This document shows, piece by piece, positions 55,701 to 63,317 of a stretch of 64,000 nucleotides of DNA. The stretch is from an uncultured Acetatifactor sp. (GTDB taxonomy: Bacteria > Bacillota > Clostridia > Lachnospirales > Lachnospiraceae). Every line of letters starts with the position of its first letter. Within the stretch, counting starts at the first letter, position 1. Both the position numbers and the translations under genes were made by a program. The stretch spans positions 1 through 64,000 of the forward strand of contig CANREV010000009.1 of assembly GCA_947629645.1 (NCBI GenBank), in the 5' to 3' direction. The notes under the pieces are model-generated. The model saw only the letters and a program-made list of their open reading frames with translations. It was not told the DNA's origin and ran no database searches.

Positions 55701-57637
55701 CGCTGCCCAATACCTGCGGCAGTATCAGCGCCGATGCCTTTACAGACAGTAATATCACCCAGTTACAGATTCCCGGAAGCGTTACGTTTATCCATAATGA
55801 TGCGTTTAGAAATCTAAAAGACGGCGAATACACCGGTATGACAAATTTAGGACAGCTTTATTTCGTCTGTCCCGAAGGCAGCGCGGCGGAAATTTACGCA
55901 AATCAAAACGGTATTGAGCACAAAACGCTCGTGGAGCCCGTGTATCATAAAGTGATGTTTTACGACTGGGACGGCACGCTTCTGGAGACGCAGGATCAGG
56001 TGGAGGACGGCAAGGCCGCGGTGATCTCCGAGGAACCTTCCAGAGAGGGATACATTTTTACCGGCTGGCTCCCCCCTGTGGACTGTGTGACGGAAGATAT
56101 GTCGCCTATAGCCCAGTATGCGTTGATCGATACGACCATCACTATCACTTTCTGGGATTGGTCGGATCCGGAGACAAAGGAATTTGACACCATGCTCAGA
56201 ACGGACGAGATTCCTGCAGGCGGCAGCGTGGCGGCGCCCCAGGATCCTTACCATGAGGGGTATGTCTTTACAGGCTGGCTGAATGGGAATGCGGACGAGG
56301 CAAAGCCTGGTTATCTGGGACCTTTTGATAAGGATACGGATCTGTACGCGAGATATGAGACCATCGATTCTTCGGACAGACAGCATCTGGTGCGGTTTAT
56401 CGACTGGGATGAAACGGTACTTTCTGTCCAGCGTGTAGTCAATGGCGAGGACGCCATCATACCCAGAGATCCCGGTGAGCGCGAGGGATGGACTTTTACA
56501 GGCTGGAGGCCTATGCCTACCAATGTAACGAAAGATTTGGATGTCTATGCCCAGTATACGCCGAAGGATTCCGGCGGCGGCACGGGAGATGGTTCCGGCA
56601 GCGGCACGGGCGATGGTTCCGGCAGCGGTACGGGAGATGGATCCGGCAGCGGTACGGGAGATGGTTCCGGCGGCGGCACGGGCGATGGTTCAGGCGGTTC
56701 GGGAGATGGTTCAGGCGGTTCGGGAGATGGTTCCGGAGGGGGAACAACTTCCCAGATGTATACCCTGACGGTGCAGAACGGCAGCGGTTCCGGAAGTTAT
56801 GTGGCAGGATCCCAGCCTATCATTATCGCCAATGATCCCAGTTCCACGCAGCAGTTCAGTCACTGGACGATCGATCCGGAAAACACAACGATCGCCAGCA
56901 AGGTCCTTTCCGCAACGGTGATCACCATGCCGGAGAACAATGTCACCGTGACGGCGCACTACACCGCAAGAACGGGAAGCTGGACGGGAAGCGGTAATTC
57001 CTCCAGTGTCAATTCTGTCAGGCCGAATAATGGGGCCCGCAGGGTAGGAGGCACTACGGTTGTCATCGACAAAAACGGTCTGTCCAATACGGGCGTTGTT
57101 TCCGCTACCGTAAACGGATCTTCGGATAATTTTGTGATCAAGATCACGGAGTCTTCGGAGGCAACGGAAGCGGCTGTGAATGCGCTGATGGCAGAGTATG
57201 GCAGCCTGGATAATATAAAGTATTTCCCTATGGATATTTCCCTGTATGATTCTACAGGCACCAATAAAATCACGGATACCACAGGTTTGTCGGTGAGCAT
57301 TACGCTGCCGCTGCCTGATTCCATGATCACTTATGCAGGCAATAACAAGGTGGCGGGCGTGGTGAACGGTAAGCTGGATAAGCTGACGCCGAAGTTTACC
57401 ACGATTTCGGGAGTATCCTGTATGACTTTCACGGCGGAGCATTTTTCGCCTTATGTGATTTATGTGGATACGGCGCACCTTTCCGCCGGAACGAGTTCGG
57501 ACGCCACCCCTAAAACGGGAGATGGCATCCATCCCAAGTGGTTTTTGTCCATCGGTCTGGCGTGTCTGTCCTTTGTGATGTTTATGCAGAAGGACAGGAA
57601 GAAACCTCAGAAAGTCAAAGTGAAGGCGAAACCTTAA
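52784..57637 (+). CDS. Giant LRR (BspA-type) surface protein with sortase signal
   Basis: A 1617-residue exported protein. It starts with a basic, long signal peptide (RSIRKTFGALFLASALVVAAIPTEGLQAE). BspA-type LRR_5 repeats lie at about residues 286-445, 549-612, 822-895 and 934-1009, in the pattern GxxAFxxCxxLxxIxLP. Three InlB-type B-repeats (ending GYIFTGW, GYVFTGW and GWTFTGW) lie at about 1055-1245. A Gly/Ser/Asp linker follows at 1263-1320, then a bacterial-repeat domain to about 1400. The end is TPKTGD (residues 1575-1580), a hydrophobic helix and a Lys-rich tail. It is likely a cell-wall adhesin anchored by the adjacent sortase B. Confidence 0.9.
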   Translation: MAKSVKKKNRRLKRSIRKTFGALFLASALVVAAIPTEGLQAEDLGSVQSYTQDPRITIPDDKIFIEDGGYIPKVEQNAKIYTTSDGMFQFAYVDSKTGLSTGSQMVAVILGYSNTGALEGGSLVIPDTVEAYLKYSYEGTDTGYAAVNQAGEHLYYMRYVDKVVDGEIQYEKALPGESQDEAGYKLDENKNRIPVKEEAYYPCLAAEHATWSGDSDFYTRTGTGPEDYAYVRTTTDRIAAAKVCYIGNQYLVAGDDAGTWKIADGGGVITSDESGRSHGVFHGAGNIGSLTVGPNMMGIGNWAFSNCTAMSSITLANGLQCLGNHAFEDCVNLNTANIDPLAILTEIGSYCFYNCQSLMSFDMPISVSKIGDQAFSGCTALTDMNLINPRALDESGNQKIGVLSELGNGVFKNCSSLRNITFPSTFNNNGRNVDVSEFEGCTSLQYIKTDGNNNFTLIDTENRGFSFENFKATVPSTFYLEGPQDRALHHTATEQHIAFRFFDDLSEKYVYELVVEETDGGTVKYWVDDDNQLVKCEMNPETMTTVTLPETIGPKHISTIGTAFQHKCFLKTITIPASVSAIANDAFKGCHNLSDVIFTQAENITSIGAGAFSTQETDKIHNSACDKKQDLESELRFTGTISTGSGVTRPFDYAMNPSEYINAGSQYRTYITYYSGWPTNLAVRYNDYTGLNELIDYPTLEELKEGTKYVKRDYGSNKGYAYMTDEYISAAAGAVSKYTSGGSLTDYEKQIINAALAIHLPEGIESIAYVDPVTGTLAKEVDAVSDGNAGTSVVGLFSYKESQGDNDEVINSGHLSKTLTADSLQMVGKSAFKDCSTFNTVELNGPLRAIGSYAFEGCENLSGVSLSESIGQMGLRPFTGCTGLSNVNFNGSERFTCEDSLIFEYADGGKKLVEYLGGKKIPGIEADDLVGVTEIYPEAFMGTGVTAADLSQSSIKSVPESAFRETAKLYSVTLPNTCGSISADAFTDSNITQLQIPGSVTFIHNDAFRNLKDGEYTGMTNLGQLYFVCPEGSAAEIYANQNGIEHKTLVEPVYHKVMFYDWDGTLLETQDQVEDGKAAVISEEPSREGYIFTGWLPPVDCVTEDMSPIAQYALIDTTITITFWDWSDPETKEFDTMLRTDEIPAGGSVAAPQDPYHEGYVFTGWLNGNADEAKPGYLGPFDKDTDLYARYETIDSSDRQHLVRFIDWDETVLSVQRVVNGEDAIIPRDPGEREGWTFTGWRPMPTNVTKDLDVYAQYTPKDSGGGTGDGSGSGTGDGSGSGTGDGSGSGTGDGSGGGTGDGSGGSGDGSGGSGDGSGGGTTSQMYTLTVQNGSGSGSYVAGSQPIIIANDPSSTQQFSHWTIDPENTTIASKVLSATVITMPENNVTVTAHYTARTGSWTGSGNSSSVNSVRPNNGARRVGGTTVVIDKNGLSNTGVVSATVNGSSDNFVIKITESSEATEAAVNALMAEYGSLDNIKYFPMDISLYDSTGTNKITDTTGLSVSITLPLPDSMITYAGNNKVAGVVNGKLDKLTPKFTTISGVSCMTFTAEHFSPYVIYVDTAHLSAGTSSDATPKTGDGIHPKWFLSIGLACLSFVMFMQKDRKKPQKVKVKAKP
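56579..56740 (+). repeat. Coding tandem repeat, GTGDGSGS linker
   Basis: Five 24-base units (consensus GGCACGGGAGATGGTTCC followed by GGCAGC) and two 21-base units encode GTGDGSGS/SGDGSGG. The array lies between the B-repeats and the next domain. The Arg-rich ORFs in other frames here are shadows. Confidence 0.9.
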
Positions 57638-57657
57638 AAGCAGAAAAGGGAAAATGT

Positions 57658-59850
57658 ATGAAAAAAAGGAAGCGTTTCAGCGGTGTCCTGCTGGTCATAG
57701 CGGCGCTGATTATTATGCAGCTCCCTGTATCGGAGGCAGATGCGGCAACGTCATCTGCTTCCGATTTTAAAATAGAGGGAGGCGTGTTAGTTAAATATCG
57801 TGGTACCCAGACCAATGTATCCATACCGGATACGGTAGAAGCCATTGGCGAAGGCGCTTTTGAGGACAATACCAGGGTAGAACTGGTGGTGATTCCTAAG
57901 TCTGTCAAAAGGATCGAGCCCTATGCGTTCTGGGGCTGTGATCATCTGGATACGGTAGTGTTAGGCAAAGGGCTGACAGCGGTGGGAGATTATGCTTTCG
58001 CCGGATGCGGCGGGCTGGAACAGATGACGATTCCTTCCAACATTAAATCTATCGGCATTTCCGCCTTCGCGGACTGCGTAAACTTAAAAGACGTCAGTAT
58101 TCCGGCGGAGACTGTTGATATTCATGAGACGGCATTTGACGGCTGTTATCAGCTGACCATTCACAGCGTTGCGGGAACCGCGGCGGACGAGTTCGCACAG
58201 GCGTTTTATGAACGGCAGAAAGAGATGCCGGAGTATCAGGACGTGCCGGATTACAGCGAGGATGACAATACTGGAGATAGCAATGTAATCACCCCCGTGC
58301 CGGTTCCTGTGCCGGAGATAACGCAGACCCCGTCCGCCACGCCGGTGCCGGGAAATGTGCTCAGCAGCACACAGATCGTAGGCAATCAGGCTGTATTTTT
58401 TATGGACAATACACTGCCGGAGGTTATGAGCAGCCAGGAAGGGTTTTCAGGCACGGCGGAGAAAGAAACGGCGGCCCCTGTGGGAGATCTGATGCAAGAG
58501 GTAACGGATGTTGGCGTGGACAAATACACTGTGGTAGATAACAGGATCATTGCCGACCAGGCTTATTACCGAGACATCAGTCTGGGCGAAGTGGCAATCC
58601 CGGAAGGGATCGTTGAGATCGGACAGTTTGCTTTTGCCAGAAGCAGCGTTACGGGCGTGACAGTGCCTGCAGGGACAACGGATATTTGTTACGGCGCTTT
58701 TTATCACTGTGACAATCTGGCGAGAGTATCGCTGCCGGACAGTATCATGCTTGTGGAACCAAAAGCCTTTTCCTACACGCCCTGGGTTAAGAATTTCCTT
58801 GAGGGCATGACTGTGGAAGGCAATGAGAGCAGTGATGAAAATTACCTGATCAGCGGAGGGGTTTTGGTGGCTTACCGTGGAACGGGCGGCGAGGTGACTG
58901 TGCCCGATGGCGTTCGGGTCATTGGGGCGGAGGTTTTTTGGAATCATTCGGAGATAGAGAGCGTGGCGCTTCCTGAGAGTGTTACGGTCATCGGGGAGGG
59001 CGCTTTTGAAAATTGTGCCGCGCTGACGTCTCTTACCATGGGAGATCAGGTGCGCCAGATTAAAGACCGCGCGTTTGACGGCTGTAATCTGGAGAAGGTT
59101 GTCCTGCCTGAATCTGTGGAAGAAGTAGGGTTAAAGGCGCTGGGACAGGCACAGGCAGAGTTTGCCGGAGAGCCTTTTGATATTCCGAATAGTTATGAGA
59201 CATCGGCGGCAAGGCTTTCCAATGAAGATTACAGGGAATCGGTTTCTTCTGAACAGGAAGAGGACGAAAGGGAAGTCGGCGTAACGGTGGAGGGTATGGA
59301 CCAGGCTTACGCATCGCTGGAGGCGGCTGCAAGAAGCTATACTTTAAAGATTGCGGCGCTTGAGGATATTTCTGCGGTGGAACATGCCATAGACAGGTCT
59401 TTTCAGACTTCAGCGCCGGAGGGAATGGCAGTCTTCCAGATGGAATTGACGGATTCTTCCGGTATTCCGATCACAAGGCTCGGCCGCCAGGAGCTGACGA
59501 TCATCATGCCTGTGCCGGAGAGCCTGACAGGGCAGAAGCTTCAGATACTCCTTCTGGACAGAAACGGACAGCCTCAGCTCTTGAAGACGGAGCGTGTAGA
59601 GATGGACGGAAGAGAGTCTTTGCGGTTTCAGACAAATTATGTATCCGTTTTTGCCGTTTACGGGCTGGGCGCTGCTGATGCCCGGGAAGAAGTGCAGGAA
59701 TTGAGCGTGGATATGATGAGTTTAAGCAAAGCTCCCGATGCGGAAGTTGGGGGCGTTTCCCTGCCGCAGGCAGCTAAAATGATCGCCAGCGGTCTGCTGT
59801 TTACCGCGGGCGTAGTGTTGATCGCAGTGAGCAGAGCGCAGAAAAGATAA
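57658..59850 (+). CDS. Second LRR (BspA-type) surface protein, membrane anchored
   Basis: A 730-residue exported protein with a signal peptide (FSGVLLVIAALIIMQLPVSEADA). LRR_5 repeats occupy about residues 45-170, 300-370 and 400-500. The phrase GGVLVKYRGT recurs as GGVLVAYRGT at the start of the first and third blocks. A Pro/Thr linker (PVPVPEITQTPSATPVPG) separates the first two. The C terminus is a membrane helix (MIASGLLFTAGVVLIAVS) with a short AQKR tail and no LPXTG-like motif, so it is probably membrane-anchored, not a sortase substrate. It starts 20 bases after the first LRR gene. The two proteins share architecture and may be partners; ligands are unknown. Confidence 0.87.
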   Translation: MKKRKRFSGVLLVIAALIIMQLPVSEADAATSSASDFKIEGGVLVKYRGTQTNVSIPDTVEAIGEGAFEDNTRVELVVIPKSVKRIEPYAFWGCDHLDTVVLGKGLTAVGDYAFAGCGGLEQMTIPSNIKSIGISAFADCVNLKDVSIPAETVDIHETAFDGCYQLTIHSVAGTAADEFAQAFYERQKEMPEYQDVPDYSEDDNTGDSNVITPVPVPVPEITQTPSATPVPGNVLSSTQIVGNQAVFFMDNTLPEVMSSQEGFSGTAEKETAAPVGDLMQEVTDVGVDKYTVVDNRIIADQAYYRDISLGEVAIPEGIVEIGQFAFARSSVTGVTVPAGTTDICYGAFYHCDNLARVSLPDSIMLVEPKAFSYTPWVKNFLEGMTVEGNESSDENYLISGGVLVAYRGTGGEVTVPDGVRVIGAEVFWNHSEIESVALPESVTVIGEGAFENCAALTSLTMGDQVRQIKDRAFDGCNLEKVVLPESVEEVGLKALGQAQAEFAGEPFDIPNSYETSAARLSNEDYRESVSSEQEEDEREVGVTVEGMDQAYASLEAAARSYTLKIAALEDISAVEHAIDRSFQTSAPEGMAVFQMELTDSSGIPITRLGRQELTIIMPVPESLTGQKLQILLLDRNGQPQLLKTERVEMDGRESLRFQTNYVSVFAVYGLGAADAREEVQELSVDMMSLSKAPDAEVGGVSLPQAAKMIASGLLFTAGVVLIAVSRAQKR

Positions 59851-59873
59851 TAAAACAATTTCGCGAACCATTA

Positions 59874-59917
59874 AAACGCCCCGGCATACAATGAAATAAG
59901 TATATGCCGAGGCGTTT
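59874..59917 (+). terminator. Hairpin between the LRR gene and the S8 protease
   Basis: AAACGCC-CC-GGCATA pairs with TATGCC-GA-GGCGTTT around a 14-base loop, with one 2-base internal mismatch. It can act as a terminator. Its right arm also contains the GAGGCG ribosome site of the S8 protease, six bases before the ATG. Confidence 0.6.
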
Positions 59918-59923
59918 ACTATT

Positions 59924-60832
59924 ATGCATCGAGTGAGAGAACAATTAGGGGTACCTTCTCCGGAGGAGCTGGATGGACGCGGGATCACTGTGGGAGTGCT
60001 GGATACCGGGATTGGCCCGCACCCCGATTTAAGCGGCAGCTTGTTGAGGTTTCAGGATTTTGTGGGACACAGAACCATGATGTATGATGACAATGGTCAC
60101 GGAACGCATGTCTGTGGAATCCTTTGCGGGGACGGTTCGGCGTCATGGGGAAAATATGTGGGAATGGCACCGGCCGTCAGGCTCGTGGTAGGAAAGGTGC
60201 TGGATGAAAAAGGAGACGGCTCTACAGAGAGTATGATGCGGGGGCTGGACTGGATCCTGGAAATAAAGGATCAGTACAGGATCAGAATCTTAAATATTTC
60301 CGTAGGAATCGGAGCTCTTGACGATATGGAAAAAATGCACCGGCTGAAGGCAAAGATCGAGGAGACGTGGGACTGTGGCATTCTGGTAGTTTGCGCAGCG
60401 GGCAATCAGGGTCCTGAAGCGGGAACGGCATCGGAGGTGGGAAATAGCAGTAAAGCCGTTATGGTAGGTTGTCATGACGGCAATTATGGGATAGATCAGT
60501 CAGGCAGATGTGAGACTTATTCGGGACGGGGAGCGGCAGAAGCGGCGCTCCGCAAGCCGGACCTGGTGGCGCCCGGAACGGATATCATATCGTGTAACGT
60601 GCATTATTACAGAGTCCATGGAAGGCTGAGGAACGCTTATGTTTCAAAATGCGGCACTTCCATGGCCACGCCGATCGTGTCAGGAGCGGCGGCGCTTGCC
60701 ATGCAGAAGTATATGTGGATGACCAATGAAGAGTGTAAGAGAAAGCTGCAATATACTGCCACAGACCTGAACCTGCCCTGGAACCAGCAGGGGTGGGGTA
60801 TGTTGAATGTAAGAAAGCTGCTCAGAGACTGA
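59924..60832 (+). CDS. Subtilisin-like S8 serine protease, no signal peptide
   Basis: A 302-residue S8 peptidase. The triad is visible: Asp in VGVLDTGIG (about residue 27), His in NGHGTHVCGI (about 62) and Ser in CGTSMATPIVSG (about 247). The oxyanion Asn is in VCAAGNQGP. There is no signal peptide and only a short N-terminal stretch, so it resembles intracellular subtilisins. It follows the LRR genes behind a hairpin that covers its ribosome site. The substrates are unknown; processing of the neighbours is unlikely if it stays in the cytoplasm. Confidence 0.9.
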   Translation: MHRVREQLGVPSPEELDGRGITVGVLDTGIGPHPDLSGSLLRFQDFVGHRTMMYDDNGHGTHVCGILCGDGSASWGKYVGMAPAVRLVVGKVLDEKGDGSTESMMRGLDWILEIKDQYRIRILNISVGIGALDDMEKMHRLKAKIEETWDCGILVVCAAGNQGPEAGTASEVGNSSKAVMVGCHDGNYGIDQSGRCETYSGRGAAEAALRKPDLVAPGTDIISCNVHYYRVHGRLRNAYVSKCGTSMATPIVSGAAALAMQKYMWMTNEECKRKLQYTATDLNLPWNQQGWGMLNVRKLLRD

Positions 60833-60868
60833 GCCGATGATTTTTTTTAAATACTTTGAGGAAAAACG

Positions 60869-60897
60869 TTGACACGCCTCGTATGATTGTATACAAT
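60869..60897 (+). promoter_or_regulatory. Promoter of the Re-citrate synthase operon
   Basis: A perfect TTGACA at 60869-60874 and TACAAT at 60892-60897 are 17 bases apart. The leader to the first gene is about 105 bases. Confidence 0.85.
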
Positions 60898-60909
60898 TAT
60901 ACGAGGCGT
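60874..60909. promoter_or_regulatory. 36-bp palindromic operator, GntR/FadR-like
   Basis: The core ATTGTATACAAT (60886-60897) is a perfect palindrome of the type bound by GntR-family regulators. It is extended by arms ACGCCTCGTAT and ATACGAGGCGT, with one mismatched pair between core and arms. The dyad spans from the -35 end through the -10 to the expected start site. A GntR regulator is encoded 1.6 kb downstream in the same operon, so autoregulation is likely. Confidence 0.75.
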
Positions 60910-61007
60910 ACAAAGAGTTATACACCTTTGCGCCGCATCTCATTTTTCAGAGCCGCCATATTGTATGCGTTATTATTTCAGGCAGAGTCAGCTGCGGCAG
61001 GAAAGGA

Positions 61008-62429
61008 ATGGTTATCAAAATGACAAACAGTGAAACATTTCAGAATCGTCCGGTTTCAATGAACCCCAAGAACAACCTGCTGAAAATAGAGGAGCATATG
61101 TATATATTGGATGATGTGAAAAAGCCCAATGTTTTCCGCAATATGTTCCCCTATTCCGAGATCCCCAAGATTCCTTTTAATGACAGGATAGTGCCTCACA
61201 ATATGCCGAAGGATATCTGGATTACCGATACCACTTTCCGCGATGGACAGCAGTCAAGGGCGCCTTATACCACGGAGCAGATTGTGACGATCTATGACTA
61301 TCTGCACAAGCTGGGAGGCCCTAACGGTATGATCCGTGCCAGCGAGTTTTTCCTTTACAGCAAAAAGGACAGAGACGCGGTTTACAAGTGTATGGAGCGA
61401 GGGTATGAATTTCCCGAAGTGACCAGTTGGATCCGCGCCAGCAAGGAAGATTTTAAACTGGTAAAAGAGATTGGCATGAAAGAGACCGGTATTCTGGTAA
61501 GCTGTTCGGATTATCATATCTTTTTGAAATTGAAGATGACCAGACGTCAGGCCATGGATCATTATATGAGTGTGATCCGGGAGTGTCTGGAAGAGGGGAT
61601 CAGTCCCAGATGTCATCTGGAAGATATCACAAGGGCGGATATTTACGGTTATGTGGTGCCTTTTTGTCTGGAACTGATGAAACTGATGGATGAGTACAAG
61701 ATCCCTATTAAAATCCGCGCCTGCGATACCATGGGATACGGTGTGAATTTTCCCGGCGCCGTTATTCCGCGAAGCGTACAGGGTATCATCTATGCGATCC
61801 ATACGCATGCGGGAGTCCCTCATGAGCTGATCGAGTGGCATGGACATAACGATTTTTATAAGGCGGTGGCCAATTCCACCACGGCATGGCTTTACGGCTG
61901 TTCCGGCATCAATACTTCACTCTTTGGGATTGGCGAGAGAACCGGAAACACGCCGCTGGAGGCGATGGTATTTGAATATGCCCAGCTCAGGGGAGATTTA
62001 AACGGCATGGATACCACAGTCATCACGGAGCTGGCGGAGTATTACGAGAAGGAGATCGGCTATCAGATCCCGCCCCGCACGCCTTTCGTTGGCAAGAATT
62101 TCAACGTCACCAGGGCAGGAATTCATGCGGACGGCCTGTTAAAAAATGAGGAGATCTACAATATATTTGACACGGAGAAGTTCTTAAACCGCCCCGTTTT
62201 GTGCGCAATTTCAAACACTTCCGGCCTTGCCGGAATCGCCCACTGGATCAATACTTATTACAAGCTTAAAGGCGATAAGCAGGTGGATAAGACCTCAGAA
62301 CTGGTGAAAGAGATCAAAAGCTGGGTAGACGGCGAATATGCCGGCGGACGCGTTACCGTCATGACGGACGAAGAGATCGTAGCCTGTCTGGAGCGCGTAT
62401 GCCGGGAGAAGAATATTGTCATCGGCTGA
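61008..62429 (+). CDS. Re-citrate synthase (HMGL/isopropylmalate synthase family)
   Basis: A 473-residue enzyme of the homocitrate/isopropylmalate synthase superfamily. The barrel signatures ITDTTFRDGQQSRAPYTTEQI, IRACDTMGYGVNFPG and EWHGHNDFYKAVANS are visible. The sequence matches, from memory, the Re-face-specific citrate synthase of Clostridium kluyveri and relatives. It would make citrate from acetyl-CoA and oxaloacetate. The pairing with NADP-isocitrate dehydrogenase supports this over 2-isopropylmalate or homocitrate synthesis. The start may be 61008 or ATG 61020; AGGA lies five bases before the first. Aconitase is not in the window and may lie past its end. Confidence 0.82.
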   Translation: MVIKMTNSETFQNRPVSMNPKNNLLKIEEHMYILDDVKKPNVFRNMFPYSEIPKIPFNDRIVPHNMPKDIWITDTTFRDGQQSRAPYTTEQIVTIYDYLHKLGGPNGMIRASEFFLYSKKDRDAVYKCMERGYEFPEVTSWIRASKEDFKLVKEIGMKETGILVSCSDYHIFLKLKMTRRQAMDHYMSVIRECLEEGISPRCHLEDITRADIYGYVVPFCLELMKLMDEYKIPIKIRACDTMGYGVNFPGAVIPRSVQGIIYAIHTHAGVPHELIEWHGHNDFYKAVANSTTAWLYGCSGINTSLFGIGERTGNTPLEAMVFEYAQLRGDLNGMDTTVITELAEYYEKEIGYQIPPRTPFVGKNFNVTRAGIHADGLLKNEEIYNIFDTEKFLNRPVLCAISNTSGLAGIAHWINTYYKLKGDKQVDKTSELVKEIKSWVDGEYAGGRVTVMTDEEIVACLERVCREKNIVIG

Positions 62430-62532
62430 GCGATGCGGCGCCTTTAGGCATGGGTTTTGTTTTTGCGTGGATGAGGCGAAGTGATTCAGACCGCGTAAGA
62501 TGCCGAAGGGAACGCGAAATGAGAGGAGATCA

Positions 62533-63222
62533 ATGGGAAAGTATGATGTGAAGCAGGAAGTCACGGATAAGTACTCCCTGCGGGGGCGGGTATTCAACAA
62601 GCTGAGAGAGGATATTTTAAGCGGCAAGTATGAGGAACATGAAGAGCTAAAAGAGGTTGCCATCGGCGAAGAGCTGGGAGTCAGCCGCACTCCGGTGCGG
62701 GAGGCGTTCAGGCAGCTGGAGCTGGAAGGGCTGATTCAGATCATCCCCAACAAGGGAGCCTATGTGACAGGGATCACCCCGAAAGACGTGAAGGATATTT
62801 ATATGATCCGTTCCCTGTTGGAAGGGCTGTGCGCCAGATGGGCAACGGAGCATATCACACCCGAACAGATGGATGAGATGGAAGAGAATGTGTACCTGGC
62901 GGAGTTTCACGCAAGGAAAGGTCATCTGGAGCAGCTTGCGGAGCTGGATAACCGCTTCCATGATATTATGTATGAGGCGTGTGACAGCAAGATGCTGGAA
63001 CATCAGCTGAAAGACTTCCATCAGTATGTGCTGCGTGTCAGGAAAAAGACGCTGTCGAACGCAGACAGGGGTCCTAAATCTAACGAAGAACATAAACAGA
63101 TCATGGAGGCCATCAAGGCAAAGGATGCGGATCTGGCGGAAAAGCTTGCCCACCGGCATATGGTCAACGCTTACGACAATATGGTGAAGAACGGTCTTTA
63201 TGAGGCTTATCAGAGCCAATGA
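62533..63222 (+). CDS. GntR family regulator (FadR/FCD subfamily)
   Basis: A 229-residue regulator. The N-terminal winged helix (residues about 15-80) contains LREDILSGKYEEHEELKEVAIGEELGVSRTPVREAFRQLELEGLIQIIPNKGAYV. The C-terminal FCD ligand domain has the conserved RSLLEGLCARWA and metal-type residues in NRFHDIMYEACDS. GAGAGGAG sets the start at 62533. It sits between citrate synthase and icd and is the obvious candidate to bind the palindrome at 60874-60909, perhaps sensing an organic acid (inference). Confidence 0.9.
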   Translation: MGKYDVKQEVTDKYSLRGRVFNKLREDILSGKYEEHEELKEVAIGEELGVSRTPVREAFRQLELEGLIQIIPNKGAYVTGITPKDVKDIYMIRSLLEGLCARWATEHITPEQMDEMEENVYLAEFHARKGHLEQLAELDNRFHDIMYEACDSKMLEHQLKDFHQYVLRVRKKTLSNADRGPKSNEEHKQIMEAIKAKDADLAEKLAHRHMVNAYDNMVKNGLYEAYQSQ

Positions 63223-63317
63223 GAAGATTTTGAAAGGTCATTACGGCAAATGCGGTAAATCCGTGTGAAAAAAGATGCAGGAAAGCTTGCAGACTACAGA
63301 AAGGCAGGAATATCAAT

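Noticed and set aside
56488-56835. Arg-rich repetitive ORFs (RRRHGRWFRQ type)
   Set aside because: They are other-frame readings of the Gly/Asp/Ser coding repeat in the LRR protein.
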